This document shows, piece after piece, positions 38,022 through 46,530 of a stretch of DNA of 64,000 bases. A model generated the notes under the pieces. The model was not told where the DNA came from, did no database searches, and was given only the letters and a program-made list of their open reading frames with translations. The number at the start of each line of letters is the position of its first letter. Within the stretch, counting starts at the first letter, position 1. Origin of the DNA: JBHIYN01 sp041984235 (lineage in GTDB: Bacteria; Pseudomonadota; Gammaproteobacteria; Ga0077536); contig JBHIYN010000016.1 of the NCBI GenBank assembly GCA_041984235.1, positions 72,715 to 136,714 on the forward strand, given 5' to 3'. Made by a program: the position numbers and the translations under genes.

Positions 38022-38114
38022 AAAAGGGGACATGCCACATTTGTAAGTGTTGCTACGCAAGCGCAGCCGGTTGCCCCGGTGCGGCCCACTTGCAAATGTG
38101 GCATGTCCCCTTTT
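38022..38114. repeat. REP-like palindromic element, copy 1
   Basis: A 93-base palindrome. The left arm AAAAGGGGACATGCCACATT plus TGTAAGTG is mirrored by the right arm CACTTGCAAATG plus TGGCATGTCCCCTTTT, leaving a GC-rich centre (GCAAGCGCAGCCGG). It starts one base after the aminotransferase stop codon. GGGGACA-type palindromes of this sort resemble REP/REPIN elements mobilised by TnpA-REP (RAYT) transposases. No such transposase gene is in the window. Confidence 0.85.
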
Positions 38115-38123
38115 CCGTTCCCC

Positions 38124-38214
38124 GTCGATGGTGTGCGCGCCGCCGGGGCTGCGCGGGCCGCCGGGCGGCCGTCCGGCCTGCACCACCATGCGCGTGGCGA
38201 AGCCGGCGGCGAGG
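38124..38214 (-). pseudogene. Duplicated 3' fragment of fxsA
   Basis: These 91 bases match 38369-38459 inside fxsA with five mismatches and no gap. On the minus strand they encode LAAGFATRMVVQAGRPPGGP and the following HTID stretch, the same as the C-terminal part of FxsA. The fragment is flanked by REP-like copy 2 on the fxsA side and copy 1 on the other. It has no start and no full domain and is a duplication remnant. Confidence 0.9.
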
Positions 38215-38308
38215 AAAAAGGGGACATGCCACATTTGTAAGTGCTTCTACGCAAGCGCAGCCGGTTGCCCGGTGCGGCCCACTTACAAATGTGGCATGTC
38301 CCCTTTTT
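38215..38308. repeat. REP-like palindromic element, copy 2
   Basis: A second, nearly identical copy of the palindrome at 38022-38114 (93-94 bases, same orientation, a few substitutions). Its arms AAAAAGGGGACATGCCACAT and CACTTACAAATGTGGCATGT are even better matched. It begins three bases past the fxsA stop on the minus strand and, with its T-rich end, could act as a terminator hairpin for fxsA. Confidence 0.88.
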
Positions 38309-38311
38309 CCG

Positions 38312-38785
38312 CTACTCGATGCGGCGGTGGCTGCGGCGGGCGTCGTCGTCCTCCACGGTGTAGTCGGCGTCGATGGTGTGTGAGCCGCCGGGGCTGCGCG
38401 GGCCGCCGGGTGGCCGTCCGACCTGCACCACCATGCGCGCGGCGAAGCCGGCGGCGAGGGCGCGGCGGATGGCCGGCACCAGGCAGGCGAAACCGAGCAC
38501 GTCGGTGATGAAGCCCGGGGTCAGCAGCATGACGCCGGTGAACAGCAGGATCAGGCCCTCCACCACCTCCAGCGCCGGCAGCTCGCCGGCCTCCAGCGCG
38601 GCGCGCATGCGCGCCACCGTGGCCAGGCCCTGGCCGCGCAGCAGCCAGGCGCCGACCACCGCCGTCAGCACCACCAGCGCGACCGTGGTCGCGGCCCCGA
38701 TCGAGCGCCCGACCTCGATCAGCACGTACAGCTCGACCAGCGGCACGCCGATGAGCAGGGCCAGGAGCAGCACGAAGACGGGCAT
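38312..38785 (-). CDS. fxsA: FxsA family membrane protein
   Basis: FxsA is a small cytoplasmic membrane protein; in E. coli overexpression relieves phage T7 exclusion by the F plasmid. The 157-residue protein has the family's hydrophobic N-terminus (FVLLLALLIGVPLVELYVLI), then GRSIGAATTVALVVLTAVVGAWLL and EGLILLFTGVMLLTPGFITDVLG. The C-terminal cytoplasmic tail is polar. Part of that tail's coding DNA is duplicated downstream with a REP-like element. It diverges from cutA, 66 bases away. Confidence 0.92.
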   Translation of the reverse strand: MPVFVLLLALLIGVPLVELYVLIEVGRSIGAATTVALVVLTAVVGAWLLRGQGLATVARMRAALEAGELPALEVVEGLILLFTGVMLLTPGFITDVLGFACLVPAIRRALAAGFAARMVVQVGRPPGGPRSPGGSHTIDADYTVEDDDARRSHRRIE

Positions 38786-38851
38786 GGAAAGTGACGGCGG
38801 GGCAGGTGGGCAACGTACAATAACATGGCGTCATAACCCGACTTTGCAACC

Positions 38852-39193
38852 ATGGACCTGTCATCCGGCGCCGCCGCGCACGCCCTCATCGTACTCTGCA
38901 CCTGCCCCGACGAGGCGAGTGCCGCGCGCCTCGCCGAGGCCGCCGTCGAGGGCGGGCACGCGGCCTGCGTCAACCGGGTGCCGGGGCTGTTGTCGACCTT
39001 CCTGTGGCAAGGGCGCGTCGAGCGCGAGTCCGAGGTGCTGCTGCTGGCCAAGACCACGCCGGCGGCCTACCCGGCGCTCGAAGCCTGCTGGAGCGCGCTG
39101 CACCCCTATGAACTCCCGGAGGTCATCGCGGTCGATGTGACTACCGGGTCCGCGGCCTACCTCGAATGGATCGAATCGTGCGTTACCTCCTGA
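38852..39193 (+). CDS. cutA: Divalent cation tolerance protein CutA
   Basis: A 113-residue trimeric PII-like protein linked to divalent metal tolerance. The block VLCTCPDEASAARLAEAAVE, then ACVNRVPGLLSTFLWQGRVE, and the C-terminal HPYELPEVIAVDV are diagnostic of CutA. Its 3' end overlaps dsbD by 28 bases, an order (cutA-dsbD) that is common in gammaproteobacteria. Confidence 0.94.
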   Translation: MDLSSGAAAHALIVLCTCPDEASAARLAEAAVEGGHAACVNRVPGLLSTFLWQGRVERESEVLLLAKTTPAAYPALEACWSALHPYELPEVIAVDVTTGSAAYLEWIESCVTS

Positions 39194-40998
39194 CCGCCCT
39201 CGCCGCCCTGTGGCTGGTCGCGGGCGCCGAGGCCGGCGTGCTCGATCGCCTCGAACGGCTGGGCGCCGCGCCGGGCCCCGGCCAGCGCGAATTTCTGCCG
39301 CCCGACCAGGCCTTCCGCCTGTCCGAGCGGGTCACCGCGGCGGGCGAGCTCGCGATCGCCATCGACATCGAGCCCGGCTACTACATCTACCGTGACAAGT
39401 TCGCCGTCAGCGCGGTGACTCCGGGCCTCACGCTCGGCGCACCGGCGCTGCCGCCGAGCGAGAGCAAGGACGACCCCGAGTTCGGCGTGGTCGAGATCTA
39501 CCGCGATCGCGCCGAGTTCGTGGTGCCGGTCACGGCGCGGCCCGCGGGCGCGCTGGCCGAGACCGAGGTGCGCTACCAGGGCTGCGCGGAGGACGGCATC
39601 TGCTACCCGCCGATCAGGAAGACCGTCGGTTTCACCTTCACCGCCGGCACACCGGCGCCGGCGTCCGCGCCACCTACCGGCGCCAGCGGCCTGTCCGCCA
39701 GCGATCGCATCGCGCAGCAGCTAGGTGAGCGCTCACTCGCAGCCACGCTCGCGACCTTCCTCGGGCTCGGCCTGCTGCTCTCGCTGACCCCCTGCGTGTT
39801 CCCGATGGTGCCGATCCTCTCCGGCATCATCGTCGGCCAGGCCCAGCCGGTGACCGCGGCGCGCGGGCTCGCGCTGTCCACCACCTACGTGGTGGCCATG
39901 GCGCTGACCTACACCCTGGCCGGGATCGCCGCCGGGCTGGCCGGCAAGAACCTGCAGGCCGCGTTCCAGCAGCCCGCGGTGATCGTCGCCTTCGCCGCGG
40001 TGTTCGTGGCGCTGGCGCTGTCGATGTTCGGCTTCTACGAGCTGCAGCTGCCGGCCGCGCTGCAGTCGCGCCTCGACGGCCTCTCGCGCCGCCAGCGCAG
40101 TGGCAGCTACCCGGGGGTCGCCGTGATGGGCGTGCTGTCGGCGATCATCGTCGGCCCGTGCGTGGCGCCGCCGCTGGCCGGCGCGCTGGCCTACATCGGC
40201 CAGACCGGCTCGCCGGTCACCGGCGGCGCGGCGCTGTTCGCGCTCGGCCTCGGCATGGGCGCACCGCTGCTCGCGCTGGGCGCCTCGGCCGGCGCCCTGC
40301 TGCCGCGCGCCGGCGCCTGGATGGATCGCGTCAAGCAGGTCTTCGGCGTGATCTTCCTCGGCGTTGCGATCTGGTTTCTCGAGCGCGTCATCGCACCCGC
40401 CGCGACGCTCATGCTGTGGGCCGCGCTGGCGCTGGGTGCCGCGGTCTTCCTCGGCGCCCTGACCCGCCTCGCCGAGCGTGCCCCCGCGGCGGCCCGCCTC
40501 GCCCAGGCGCTGGGCGTGCTGCTGCTGGTCTACGGTGCGGCGCTGGTGGTGGGCGCCGCCGCCGGCGCGCGCGATCCGCTGCGCCCGCTGGCACCGCTGG
40601 TTGCCGGCGGCGCGCCGGCCGCGAGCAACGCGGTGCCCTTCACCGCGGTCAAGTCGGCCGCCGACGTCGAGCGCCATCTGGCCGCCGCCGATGCGCGCGG
40701 GCAGGCGGTGATGCTCGACGTCTACGCCGACTGGTGCATCGAGTGCAAGCATCTCGAACGCGAGACCTTCACCGCGCCCGCGGTGCGCACGCGCCTCGCC
40801 GACATGCTGCTGCTGCGCGCCGACGTCACCGCCAACGACGCGGCCGATCGCGCCCTGCTCGCCCGTTACGAGCTGTTCGGCCCGCCGGCGGTGCTGTTCT
40901 TCCGTGACGGCGCGGAGCAGCGCGCCAACCGCCTGGTCGGCTTCGCCGACGCCGAGGACTTCGGCGGCCTGCTCGATCGCGTCACCGCGCGCCCGTGA
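39166..40998 (+). CDS. dsbD: Thiol:disulfide interchange protein DsbD
   Basis: DsbD carries electrons from cytoplasmic thioredoxin across the inner membrane to periplasmic DsbC and other partners. All three domains are visible in 610 residues. The signal peptide and alpha domain include the cysteine pair in YQGCAEDGICYPP. The eight-helix beta domain shows LTPCVFPMVPILSGIIVG and IVGPCVAPPLAGAL. The gamma thioredoxin-like domain shows DVYADWCIECKHLERETF. The gene overlaps cutA upstream and the TlpA-like gene by one base downstream. Confidence 0.96.
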   Translation: MDRIVRYLLTALAALWLVAGAEAGVLDRLERLGAAPGPGQREFLPPDQAFRLSERVTAAGELAIAIDIEPGYYIYRDKFAVSAVTPGLTLGAPALPPSESKDDPEFGVVEIYRDRAEFVVPVTARPAGALAETEVRYQGCAEDGICYPPIRKTVGFTFTAGTPAPASAPPTGASGLSASDRIAQQLGERSLAATLATFLGLGLLLSLTPCVFPMVPILSGIIVGQAQPVTAARGLALSTTYVVAMALTYTLAGIAAGLAGKNLQAAFQQPAVIVAFAAVFVALALSMFGFYELQLPAALQSRLDGLSRRQRSGSYPGVAVMGVLSAIIVGPCVAPPLAGALAYIGQTGSPVTGGAALFALGLGMGAPLLALGASAGALLPRAGAWMDRVKQVFGVIFLGVAIWFLERVIAPAATLMLWAALALGAAVFLGALTRLAERAPAAARLAQALGVLLLVYGAALVVGAAAGARDPLRPLAPLVAGGAPAASNAVPFTAVKSAADVERHLAAADARGQAVMLDVYADWCIECKHLERETFTAPAVRTRLADMLLLRADVTANDAADRALLARYELFGPPAVLFFRDGAEQRANRLVGFADAEDFGGLLDRVTARP

Positions 40999-41570
40999 TG
41001 CGCGCCCTGTATCCGCTGGTGCTGGTCGCGCTCGCCCTGCTCGCGGGCACCGCCGGCTACGTCACCCACCGCATGCTGGCGGCCGGCGACCCGGCTCCCG
41101 CACCCGCCACCGCCGCCCTCGACCCGGTGCCGGCCGCGCGCGCCGCGCCCGAGCAGCCGCTGGCCTGGTCGTTCGCCACCCTCGACGGCGAACGCCGCCG
41201 CCTCGACGCCTGGCCGGCCGAGGTCGTGGTGCTGAATTTCTGGGCCACCTGGTGCCCGCCCTGCCTGCGCGAGATCCCGGCCTTCGTCGAGCTGCAGGCG
41301 CGCCACGGCGCGGACGGACTGCAGTTCATCGGCATCGCGCTCGACCAGCCGGAACAGGTCGCCGCCTTCGTCGCCGAGCACACCATGAACTATCCCGTGC
41401 TGGTGGGTAACGACGACGTCATCCGCTTCATGCAGCAGCTCGGCAACGCGATCGGCGGCCTGCCCTACACGGTGGTGCTGGCCGGCGGCGAGGTGGTGCT
41501 CACCCACCAGGGCGAATGGGACGCCGCGGAAGCCGCCGAAACGCTGGCGGGTTTGCTGAAAACACCCTGA
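40998..41570 (+). CDS. TlpA/ResA-like membrane-anchored thioredoxin
   Basis: A 190-residue protein with one N-terminal membrane segment (about 2-20) and a thioredoxin-like domain outside the cytoplasm. The active site is NFWATWCPPCLREIPAFVEL, and the cis-proline region GGLPYTVVL follows near residue 155. Such proteins reduce apocytochrome c or other periplasmic thiols. Its ATG overlaps the dsbD stop (TGATG), so DsbD is the probable electron donor. Confidence 0.88.
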   Translation: MRALYPLVLVALALLAGTAGYVTHRMLAAGDPAPAPATAALDPVPAARAAPEQPLAWSFATLDGERRRLDAWPAEVVVLNFWATWCPPCLREIPAFVELQARHGADGLQFIGIALDQPEQVAAFVAEHTMNYPVLVGNDDVIRFMQQLGNAIGGLPYTVVLAGGEVVLTHQGEWDAAEAAETLAGLLKTP

Positions 41571-41680
41571 AGGAACCGGGTTCGCGCCCCGATCGGTCGC
41601 GAAAATCGGGGAACGTGTTCCCCGCACGCAGGCGATGTGGTAGCGTTCGCCACTCTTCCCAGCGTCGCCCGGAACGGCTC

Positions 41681-42130
41681 TTGGCCAAGCTCGCCATCAT
41701 CAACGGTCCCAACCTCAACCTGCTCGGCAGCCGCGAGCCGGCGCTGTATGGCGCGACCACGCTGGCCGAGCTCGAGGCGCGGCTGGTCGAGGTGGCGGCC
41801 GGGGCGGGCTTCGCGGCGAGCTGCTTCCAGAGCAACGCCGAGGGCGCGCTGGTCGAGCAGGTGCACGCGGCCGGCGCCGCGGCGGCCGACTTCGTCGTCA
41901 TCAACCCGGGCGCCTACACCCATACCAGCATCGCGCTGCGCGATGCCTTCCTCGGCGTCGCCGTGCCGTTCATCGAGGTGCACATCTCGAACGTGTTCGC
42001 GCGCGAGGAGTTTCGCCACCGCTCCTACCTGTCCGACATCGCGCTCGGCGTCATCTCGGGGCTGGGGGTGCAGGGCTACGAGCTCGCCATCACCGCAGCC
42101 GGCGAGTGGGTGCGGCGGCACAAGCTGTGA
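41681..42130 (+). CDS. aroQ: 3-dehydroquinate dehydratase, type II
   Basis: AroQ converts 3-dehydroquinate to 3-dehydroshikimate in the shikimate pathway. The 149-residue protein carries the family signature INGPNLNLLGSREPALYG (catalytic arginine and tyrosine) at its N-terminus, NPGAYTHTSIALRDA and PFIEVHISNVFAREEFR. The start is TTG, placed so that the protein begins at LAKLAIINGPN. It is followed by accB and accC, an order found in many proteobacteria. Confidence 0.95.
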   Translation: MAKLAIINGPNLNLLGSREPALYGATTLAELEARLVEVAAGAGFAASCFQSNAEGALVEQVHAAGAAAADFVVINPGAYTHTSIALRDAFLGVAVPFIEVHISNVFAREEFRHRSYLSDIALGVISGLGVQGYELAITAAGEWVRRHKL

Positions 42131-42211
42131 ACGACGCGCGCCGCGGCGTGCGCCGGCAACGACAATGACAACGGGACCGTGCTCCTGAGCACGGATCCGG
42201 GGGATAGCCAA

Positions 42212-42655
42212 GTGGACATCAGGAAGGTCAAGAAACTCATCGAGCTGCTCGAGGAATCGGGCGTCGCCGAAATCGAGATCCGCGAGGGCGAGGAATCGGT
42301 ACGCATCAGTCGCGGCGCGGTCTCGATCGCCGCCCCGGCGGCCGCTGCCCCCGCGCCAATCGCCGCCCCCGGCCCGGCGCCGGCAGCACCCGCCGCCCCC
42401 GTGGCTGAGCCCGCGCCCGAGGGCACGACGGTGACCGCACCCATGGTCGGTACCTTCTACACCTCGCCGTCGCCCGAGGCCGCGCCGTTCGTGCGCGTCG
42501 GCCAGACGGTCAGCGTCGGCGACCCGCTGTGCATCATCGAGGCGATGAAGATCATGAATCCGATCGAGTCCGAGGTCGACGGCACCGTCAGCGCGATCCT
42601 GGTCGAGAACGGGCACCCGGTGGAGTACGAGCAGCCGCTGTTCATCATCACCTGA
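42212..42655 (+). CDS. accB: Biotin carboxyl carrier protein of acetyl-CoA carboxylase
   Basis: AccB carries the biotin of acetyl-CoA carboxylase. The 147-residue protein starts with GTG and the classical DIRKVKKLIELLEESGVAEI. An Ala/Pro-rich linker follows (about residues 42-75), then the biotinyl domain with the lysine to be biotinylated in IIEAMKIMNPIES. The protein links the nearby biotin operon to fatty acid synthesis in function. accC follows after 43 bases. Confidence 0.96.
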   Translation: MDIRKVKKLIELLEESGVAEIEIREGEESVRISRGAVSIAAPAAAAPAPIAAPGPAPAAPAAPVAEPAPEGTTVTAPMVGTFYTSPSPEAAPFVRVGQTVSVGDPLCIIEAMKIMNPIESEVDGTVSAILVENGHPVEYEQPLFIIT

Positions 42656-42698
42656 GTTCCCCCTCTTTCCGCACAGCCCAGACAGCCGGCGCATCCCT

Positions 42699-44042
42699 AT
42701 GTTCGACAAAGTCGTCATCGCCAACCGCGGTGAAATCGCCCTGCGCGTCCTGCGCGCCTGCCGCGACCTCGGTATCAAGACCGTCGCCGTTCACTCCGCC
42801 GCCGATCGCGATCTCAAGCACGTACGCCTGGCCGACGAGTCGGTGTGCATCGGTCCCGCCGCGGCGGCCGAGAGCTATCTCAACGTGCCGGCGGTGATCG
42901 CCGCGGCCGAGGTCGTCGACGCGGTCGCCATTCACCCCGGCTACGGCTTCCTGTCCGAGAACGCGGACTTCGCCGAGCGCGTGGAGAAGTCCGGCTTCGT
43001 GTTCATCGGCCCGCGCCCGGAGACCATGCGCCTGATGGGCGACAAGCTATCCGCCATCGCCGCCATGCAGGAAGCGGGCGTGCCCTGCGTGCCGGGCTCG
43101 GTCAAGCCGCTGGGTGACGATGCGCAGGAGAACCTCGCACTCGCGCGCCAGATTGGTTACCCCGTGATCATCAAGGCCTCGGGCGGTGGCGGCGGCCGCG
43201 GCATGCGCGTGGTGCACAGCGAGGCGCACCTGCGCAACGCCATCGTGCTGACCAAGCGCGAGGCGGCGAGCGCGTTCAACAACGACAGCGTCTACCTGGA
43301 GAAATTCCTCGAGCACCCGCGCCACGTCGAGTTCCAGGTCCTCGCCGACGGCCACGGCAACGCCATTCACCTGGGCGAGCGCGACTGCTCCATGCAGCGC
43401 CGTCACCAGAAGGTGCTGGAGGAAGCGCCGGCCCCGGGCATCGACGCCGCCACGCGCGCGCGCATCGGCGGGCTGTGCGTGGACGCCTGCAAGCGCATCG
43501 GCTACCGCGGCGCCGGCACCTTCGAGTTCCTGTACGAGAAGGGCGAGTTCTACTTCATCGAGATGAACACGCGCATCCAGGTCGAGCACCCGGTGACGGA
43601 GATGATCACCGGCATCGACCTGGTCAAGCAGCAGCTGCGCGTCGCGGCCGGCGAGAAGCTCGACATCACCCAGGACGACGTCAAGATCTCCGGCCACGCG
43701 ATCGAGTGCCGCATCAATGCCGAGGATCCCTATACCTTCCGCCCGTCGCCGGGCCGCATCGCCGTCTACCATCCGGCCGGCGGCCCCGGCGTGCGCATCG
43801 ACTCGCACATCTACGACGGCTACGTGGTGCCGCCCTACTACGACTCGCTGATCGGCAAGCTCATCGTGCATGCCGAGGATCGCGACGCCGCGCTCGCACG
43901 CATGCAGAACGCGCTCACCGAGCTCGTCATCGAAGGCATCGACACCAACATCCCGCTGCACATCGACCTCGTCTCCGATGCCGCCTTCCGTAACGGCGGT
44001 ACCGACATCCACTACCTCGAACGGCGCCTGGGCCTGGTCTAG
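42699..44042 (+). CDS. accC: Biotin carboxylase subunit of acetyl-CoA carboxylase
   Basis: AccC carboxylates the biotin on AccB using ATP and bicarbonate. The 447-residue protein is an ATP-grasp enzyme of normal length. Seen are FDKVVIANRGEIALRVLRAC at the N-terminus, the glycine-rich loop IKASGGGGGRGMRVVHSE, GERDCSMQRRHQKVLEEAPA and FIEMNTRIQVEHPVTEMITG with metal-binding and catalytic residues. Confidence 0.97.
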   Translation: MFDKVVIANRGEIALRVLRACRDLGIKTVAVHSAADRDLKHVRLADESVCIGPAAAAESYLNVPAVIAAAEVVDAVAIHPGYGFLSENADFAERVEKSGFVFIGPRPETMRLMGDKLSAIAAMQEAGVPCVPGSVKPLGDDAQENLALARQIGYPVIIKASGGGGGRGMRVVHSEAHLRNAIVLTKREAASAFNNDSVYLEKFLEHPRHVEFQVLADGHGNAIHLGERDCSMQRRHQKVLEEAPAPGIDAATRARIGGLCVDACKRIGYRGAGTFEFLYEKGEFYFIEMNTRIQVEHPVTEMITGIDLVKQQLRVAAGEKLDITQDDVKISGHAIECRINAEDPYTFRPSPGRIAVYHPAGGPGVRIDSHIYDGYVVPPYYDSLIGKLIVHAEDRDAALARMQNALTELVIEGIDTNIPLHIDLVSDAAFRNGGTDIHYLERRLGLV

Positions 44043-44063
44043 CCGAGCGCCCGGGGTAGCGCC

Positions 44064-44930
44064 ATGTACGCGGCCCGCTTCACCGTCGATGCCGCCGGCT
44101 GGCCGGCGCTGGAAGCCGAGCTGGAAGCGCTGGGCGCACTGGCCATCACCTGCGCCGACGGCGACGCGCCGCTGTTCGACGAGCCCGGCACGGCGAGCAG
44201 TGAGCAGTGGGCGCGCTTCGCGGTGGAGGCCCTGTTCGACGAGGCCGTCGCGGCCGATGCGGTGCGCGCGCTGCTCGCACCGCGCGCGGTGAGCATCGCC
44301 GCGGTCGCCGAGGACGCCTGGGCCGAGCGCTGGAAGGCGCACTGGCAACCGCAGATCTTCGCCGGCGGCCTGTGCGTGCATCCGAGCTGGTGCGCGCCGG
44401 CGCCCGGCGCGCGTCACCTGATCGAGCTCGATCCCGGCCAGGCCTTCGGCACCGGCACCCATCCGACCACCGCGCTGTGTCTCGACTGGCTCGCCACGCA
44501 GGCCCCGCTCACCGGCCAGAGCGTGATCGACTACGGTTGTGGCTCGGCCATCCTCGCCCTTGCCGCCGAGCGCTTCGGCGCCGCGCACGTGCAGGCGGTC
44601 GACATCGACCGCGCCGCGCTCGCGGTGGCCGCCGACAACGTCGCGCGCAACGCGGCCGGCGCGGTGGTCAGCGTCGGCGCACCGGACACCCTCGCCGCCG
44701 GCAGCGCCGACCTGCTGATCGCCAACATCCTGCTCGAGCCGCTGCTGTCGCTCGCCGATCGTTTTGCTGCGCTGCTGCGTCCGCACGGCCGTATCCTGCT
44801 CTCCGGCGTGCTGGCAACGCAGGTCGAACGCCTGCAGGCCGGCTACCCGGGCGCTTTCGCGTTCGACCCGGTCATGACGCGCGAGGAGTGGGCCGCGCTG
44901 GCCGGCCGCCGTGTGCCGGCGACGGTGTAA
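44064..44930 (+). CDS. prmA: Ribosomal protein L11 methyltransferase
   Basis: PrmA trimethylates ribosomal protein L11. The 288-residue protein has the N-terminal substrate domain and a C-terminal methyltransferase domain with QAFGTGTHPTTALCLDWL, SVIDYGCGSAILALAAERFG and ANILLEPLLSLADRFAAL. It starts 21 bases after accC. The order accB-accC-prmA-dusB-fis is a well-known gammaproteobacterial arrangement; here one extra gene sits before dusB. Confidence 0.95.
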   Translation: MYAARFTVDAAGWPALEAELEALGALAITCADGDAPLFDEPGTASSEQWARFAVEALFDEAVAADAVRALLAPRAVSIAAVAEDAWAERWKAHWQPQIFAGGLCVHPSWCAPAPGARHLIELDPGQAFGTGTHPTTALCLDWLATQAPLTGQSVIDYGCGSAILALAAERFGAAHVQAVDIDRAALAVAADNVARNAAGAVVSVGAPDTLAAGSADLLIANILLEPLLSLADRFAALLRPHGRILLSGVLATQVERLQAGYPGAFAFDPVMTREEWAALAGRRVPATV

Positions 44931-44989
44931 ACTGCGGCCGGAGAGGCGGGCCGCCGCGCCCGCCCGCTGACCGAGGGGGAGAAGCGCGC

Positions 44990-46297
44990 TTGCTGACGCG
45001 TTGCCCGACATGCCAGAGCTGGTTTCGCGTGCGCGCCGAGCACCTCAGCGCGGCCAGCGGTTACGTCACCTGCGGCCAGTGCGACGCAGTGTTCAACGCC
45101 CTGGCCACGCTGGTCGAGGAGAGCGCGCCGCCGGTGGCGCCCGCGGCGCCGCGCGCCGACGCCGTGCCGGTACCCCCTGCATCGCGGCCGCCGGACGACG
45201 TGGCGCAGGCGCAGGCCGCCGTCGCGGAGAAGACGGATGCGCGGGCGGTCGCACCCGAAGCACCCCCTGAACCGGCCGCGGCGGCCTTGCCGACGGACGG
45301 GGAACCTGCGACGCCACCCGCGGCTGCCGACGAGACCCGCGCCGCGGCGCCCACGGTCGCTGCGGACGGTCCGCCTCCGGTGCCGGGCAACCCGCCGCAA
45401 GCTGCCAGCGCCGCCGAACGGGAGGACGCCGCGCCGCCGGCGGCCGCCGTTATCCCGGACGCCGCCGAACCCGCGCCCGGCGACGCGCCCGGCGGCGATC
45501 TGGCCGACGAATGGAGCGCCGAGTTCGACGCCATGGTCGACGCCGATGCCGGCGCGCCCGAGGCGAATCACGCCGACGAGCCGGAGCGCGCGACCCCCGG
45601 CGGCGCCACGCTGAGCGCGGCCGAGCACGCCATCCTCTTCACCGAGCCCGGCAGTGGCGACGACGACGAGGACGAGGGGGAAGACGAGGACGCGGATGCG
45701 GCCGGCGCCGCCGCGTCCGCGGACAGCACCGGCGATGACGCCGAAACCGACGCCACCGTGCCCGACGCGGTGCCTCCGGTGATCGAGAGCGAGGTCGCCG
45801 CGCTCGCCGGCGTGCGCCCCGGCGCCGCCCGCGGTGCGAACCTGTGGCGCGCGGCGCTGCTGCTGCTGGCGGTCGCGCTGCTCGCGCAGGGTGTCTTCGC
45901 GCTGCGCGCGCCGCTCGCCGCCGCGTGGCCGGCCAGCCGGCCGTGGTTGGAGGCGATGTGCGCGCGGCTCGGCTGCCAGCCCGAGGCCGCGCCGCAGGAC
46001 ACCGTGCGCCTGCTGGCCCGTGACGTGCGCGAGCATCCGCAGTACCGCGACGCGCTGCTGGTCAACGCGACCCTGGTCAACCGCGGCGGCGCGCCGCAGC
46101 CCTACCCGGTGCTCGAGCTGCGCCTCAAGGACGGCAACGGGATGCTGGTCGGCGCGCGCCGCTTCGCGCCCGGCGAGTACCTCGATCACAGTATCGACGT
46201 CGACGCCGGCATGCCGCCGGGCCAGCCGATCTACGTGGTGATGGAGCTCGGCGGCGACGCCGCCGCCGCGACCAGCTTCGAATTCTCCTTCCTGTAG
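44990..46297 (+). CDS. Zinc-ribbon DUF3426 protein with acidic linker
   Basis: A 435-residue protein of three parts. The N-terminus has an MJ0042-type zinc ribbon with two C-x2-C pairs (RCPTCQSWFRV and YVTCGQCDAVFN). A very long Ala/Pro/Glu-rich, strongly acidic linker follows (about residues 40-275, including a run of consecutive Asp and Glu). A single membrane segment is near 285-305 (LWRAALLLLAVALLAQGVFAL), then a DUF3426 domain outside the membrane. The start is TTG, directly before the zinc ribbon. Function is unknown. The family often sits between prmA and dusB. Confidence 0.82.
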   Translation: MLTRCPTCQSWFRVRAEHLSAASGYVTCGQCDAVFNALATLVEESAPPVAPAAPRADAVPVPPASRPPDDVAQAQAAVAEKTDARAVAPEAPPEPAAAALPTDGEPATPPAAADETRAAAPTVAADGPPPVPGNPPQAASAAEREDAAPPAAAVIPDAAEPAPGDAPGGDLADEWSAEFDAMVDADAGAPEANHADEPERATPGGATLSAAEHAILFTEPGSGDDDEDEGEDEDADAAGAAASADSTGDDAETDATVPDAVPPVIESEVAALAGVRPGAARGANLWRAALLLLAVALLAQGVFALRAPLAAAWPASRPWLEAMCARLGCQPEAAPQDTVRLLARDVREHPQYRDALLVNATLVNRGGAPQPYPVLELRLKDGNGMLVGARRFAPGEYLDHSIDVDAGMPPGQPIYVVMELGGDAAAATSFEFSFL

Positions 46298-46530
46298 CGC
46301 CCCGGCGCGGCGCCGGCGGCGCTGCCGCGGCGCACCGTGATAGCGCAGGCGCGCGCCGCCCTTTCAGGATGGCGGGGTTCTGGCTATCATCCCCGCTCGC
46401 GCCGGTGCCGCGGGGGAAAACGACGGTGCCGCGCGATCAACCCGTCCCGTGTCTTCAAGAACGTGCGGCCAGCACGCGCGCAGGGGCGGCGTTTCCCCGG
46501 GGTGCAGATCACGCTATCGCTGAATCGCTG

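Noticed and set aside
41571..41680. A longer aroQ starting near 41516
   Set aside because: The upstream part overlaps the TlpA-like gene and lacks similarity to AroQ, whose normal N-terminus begins right after the TTG at 41681.
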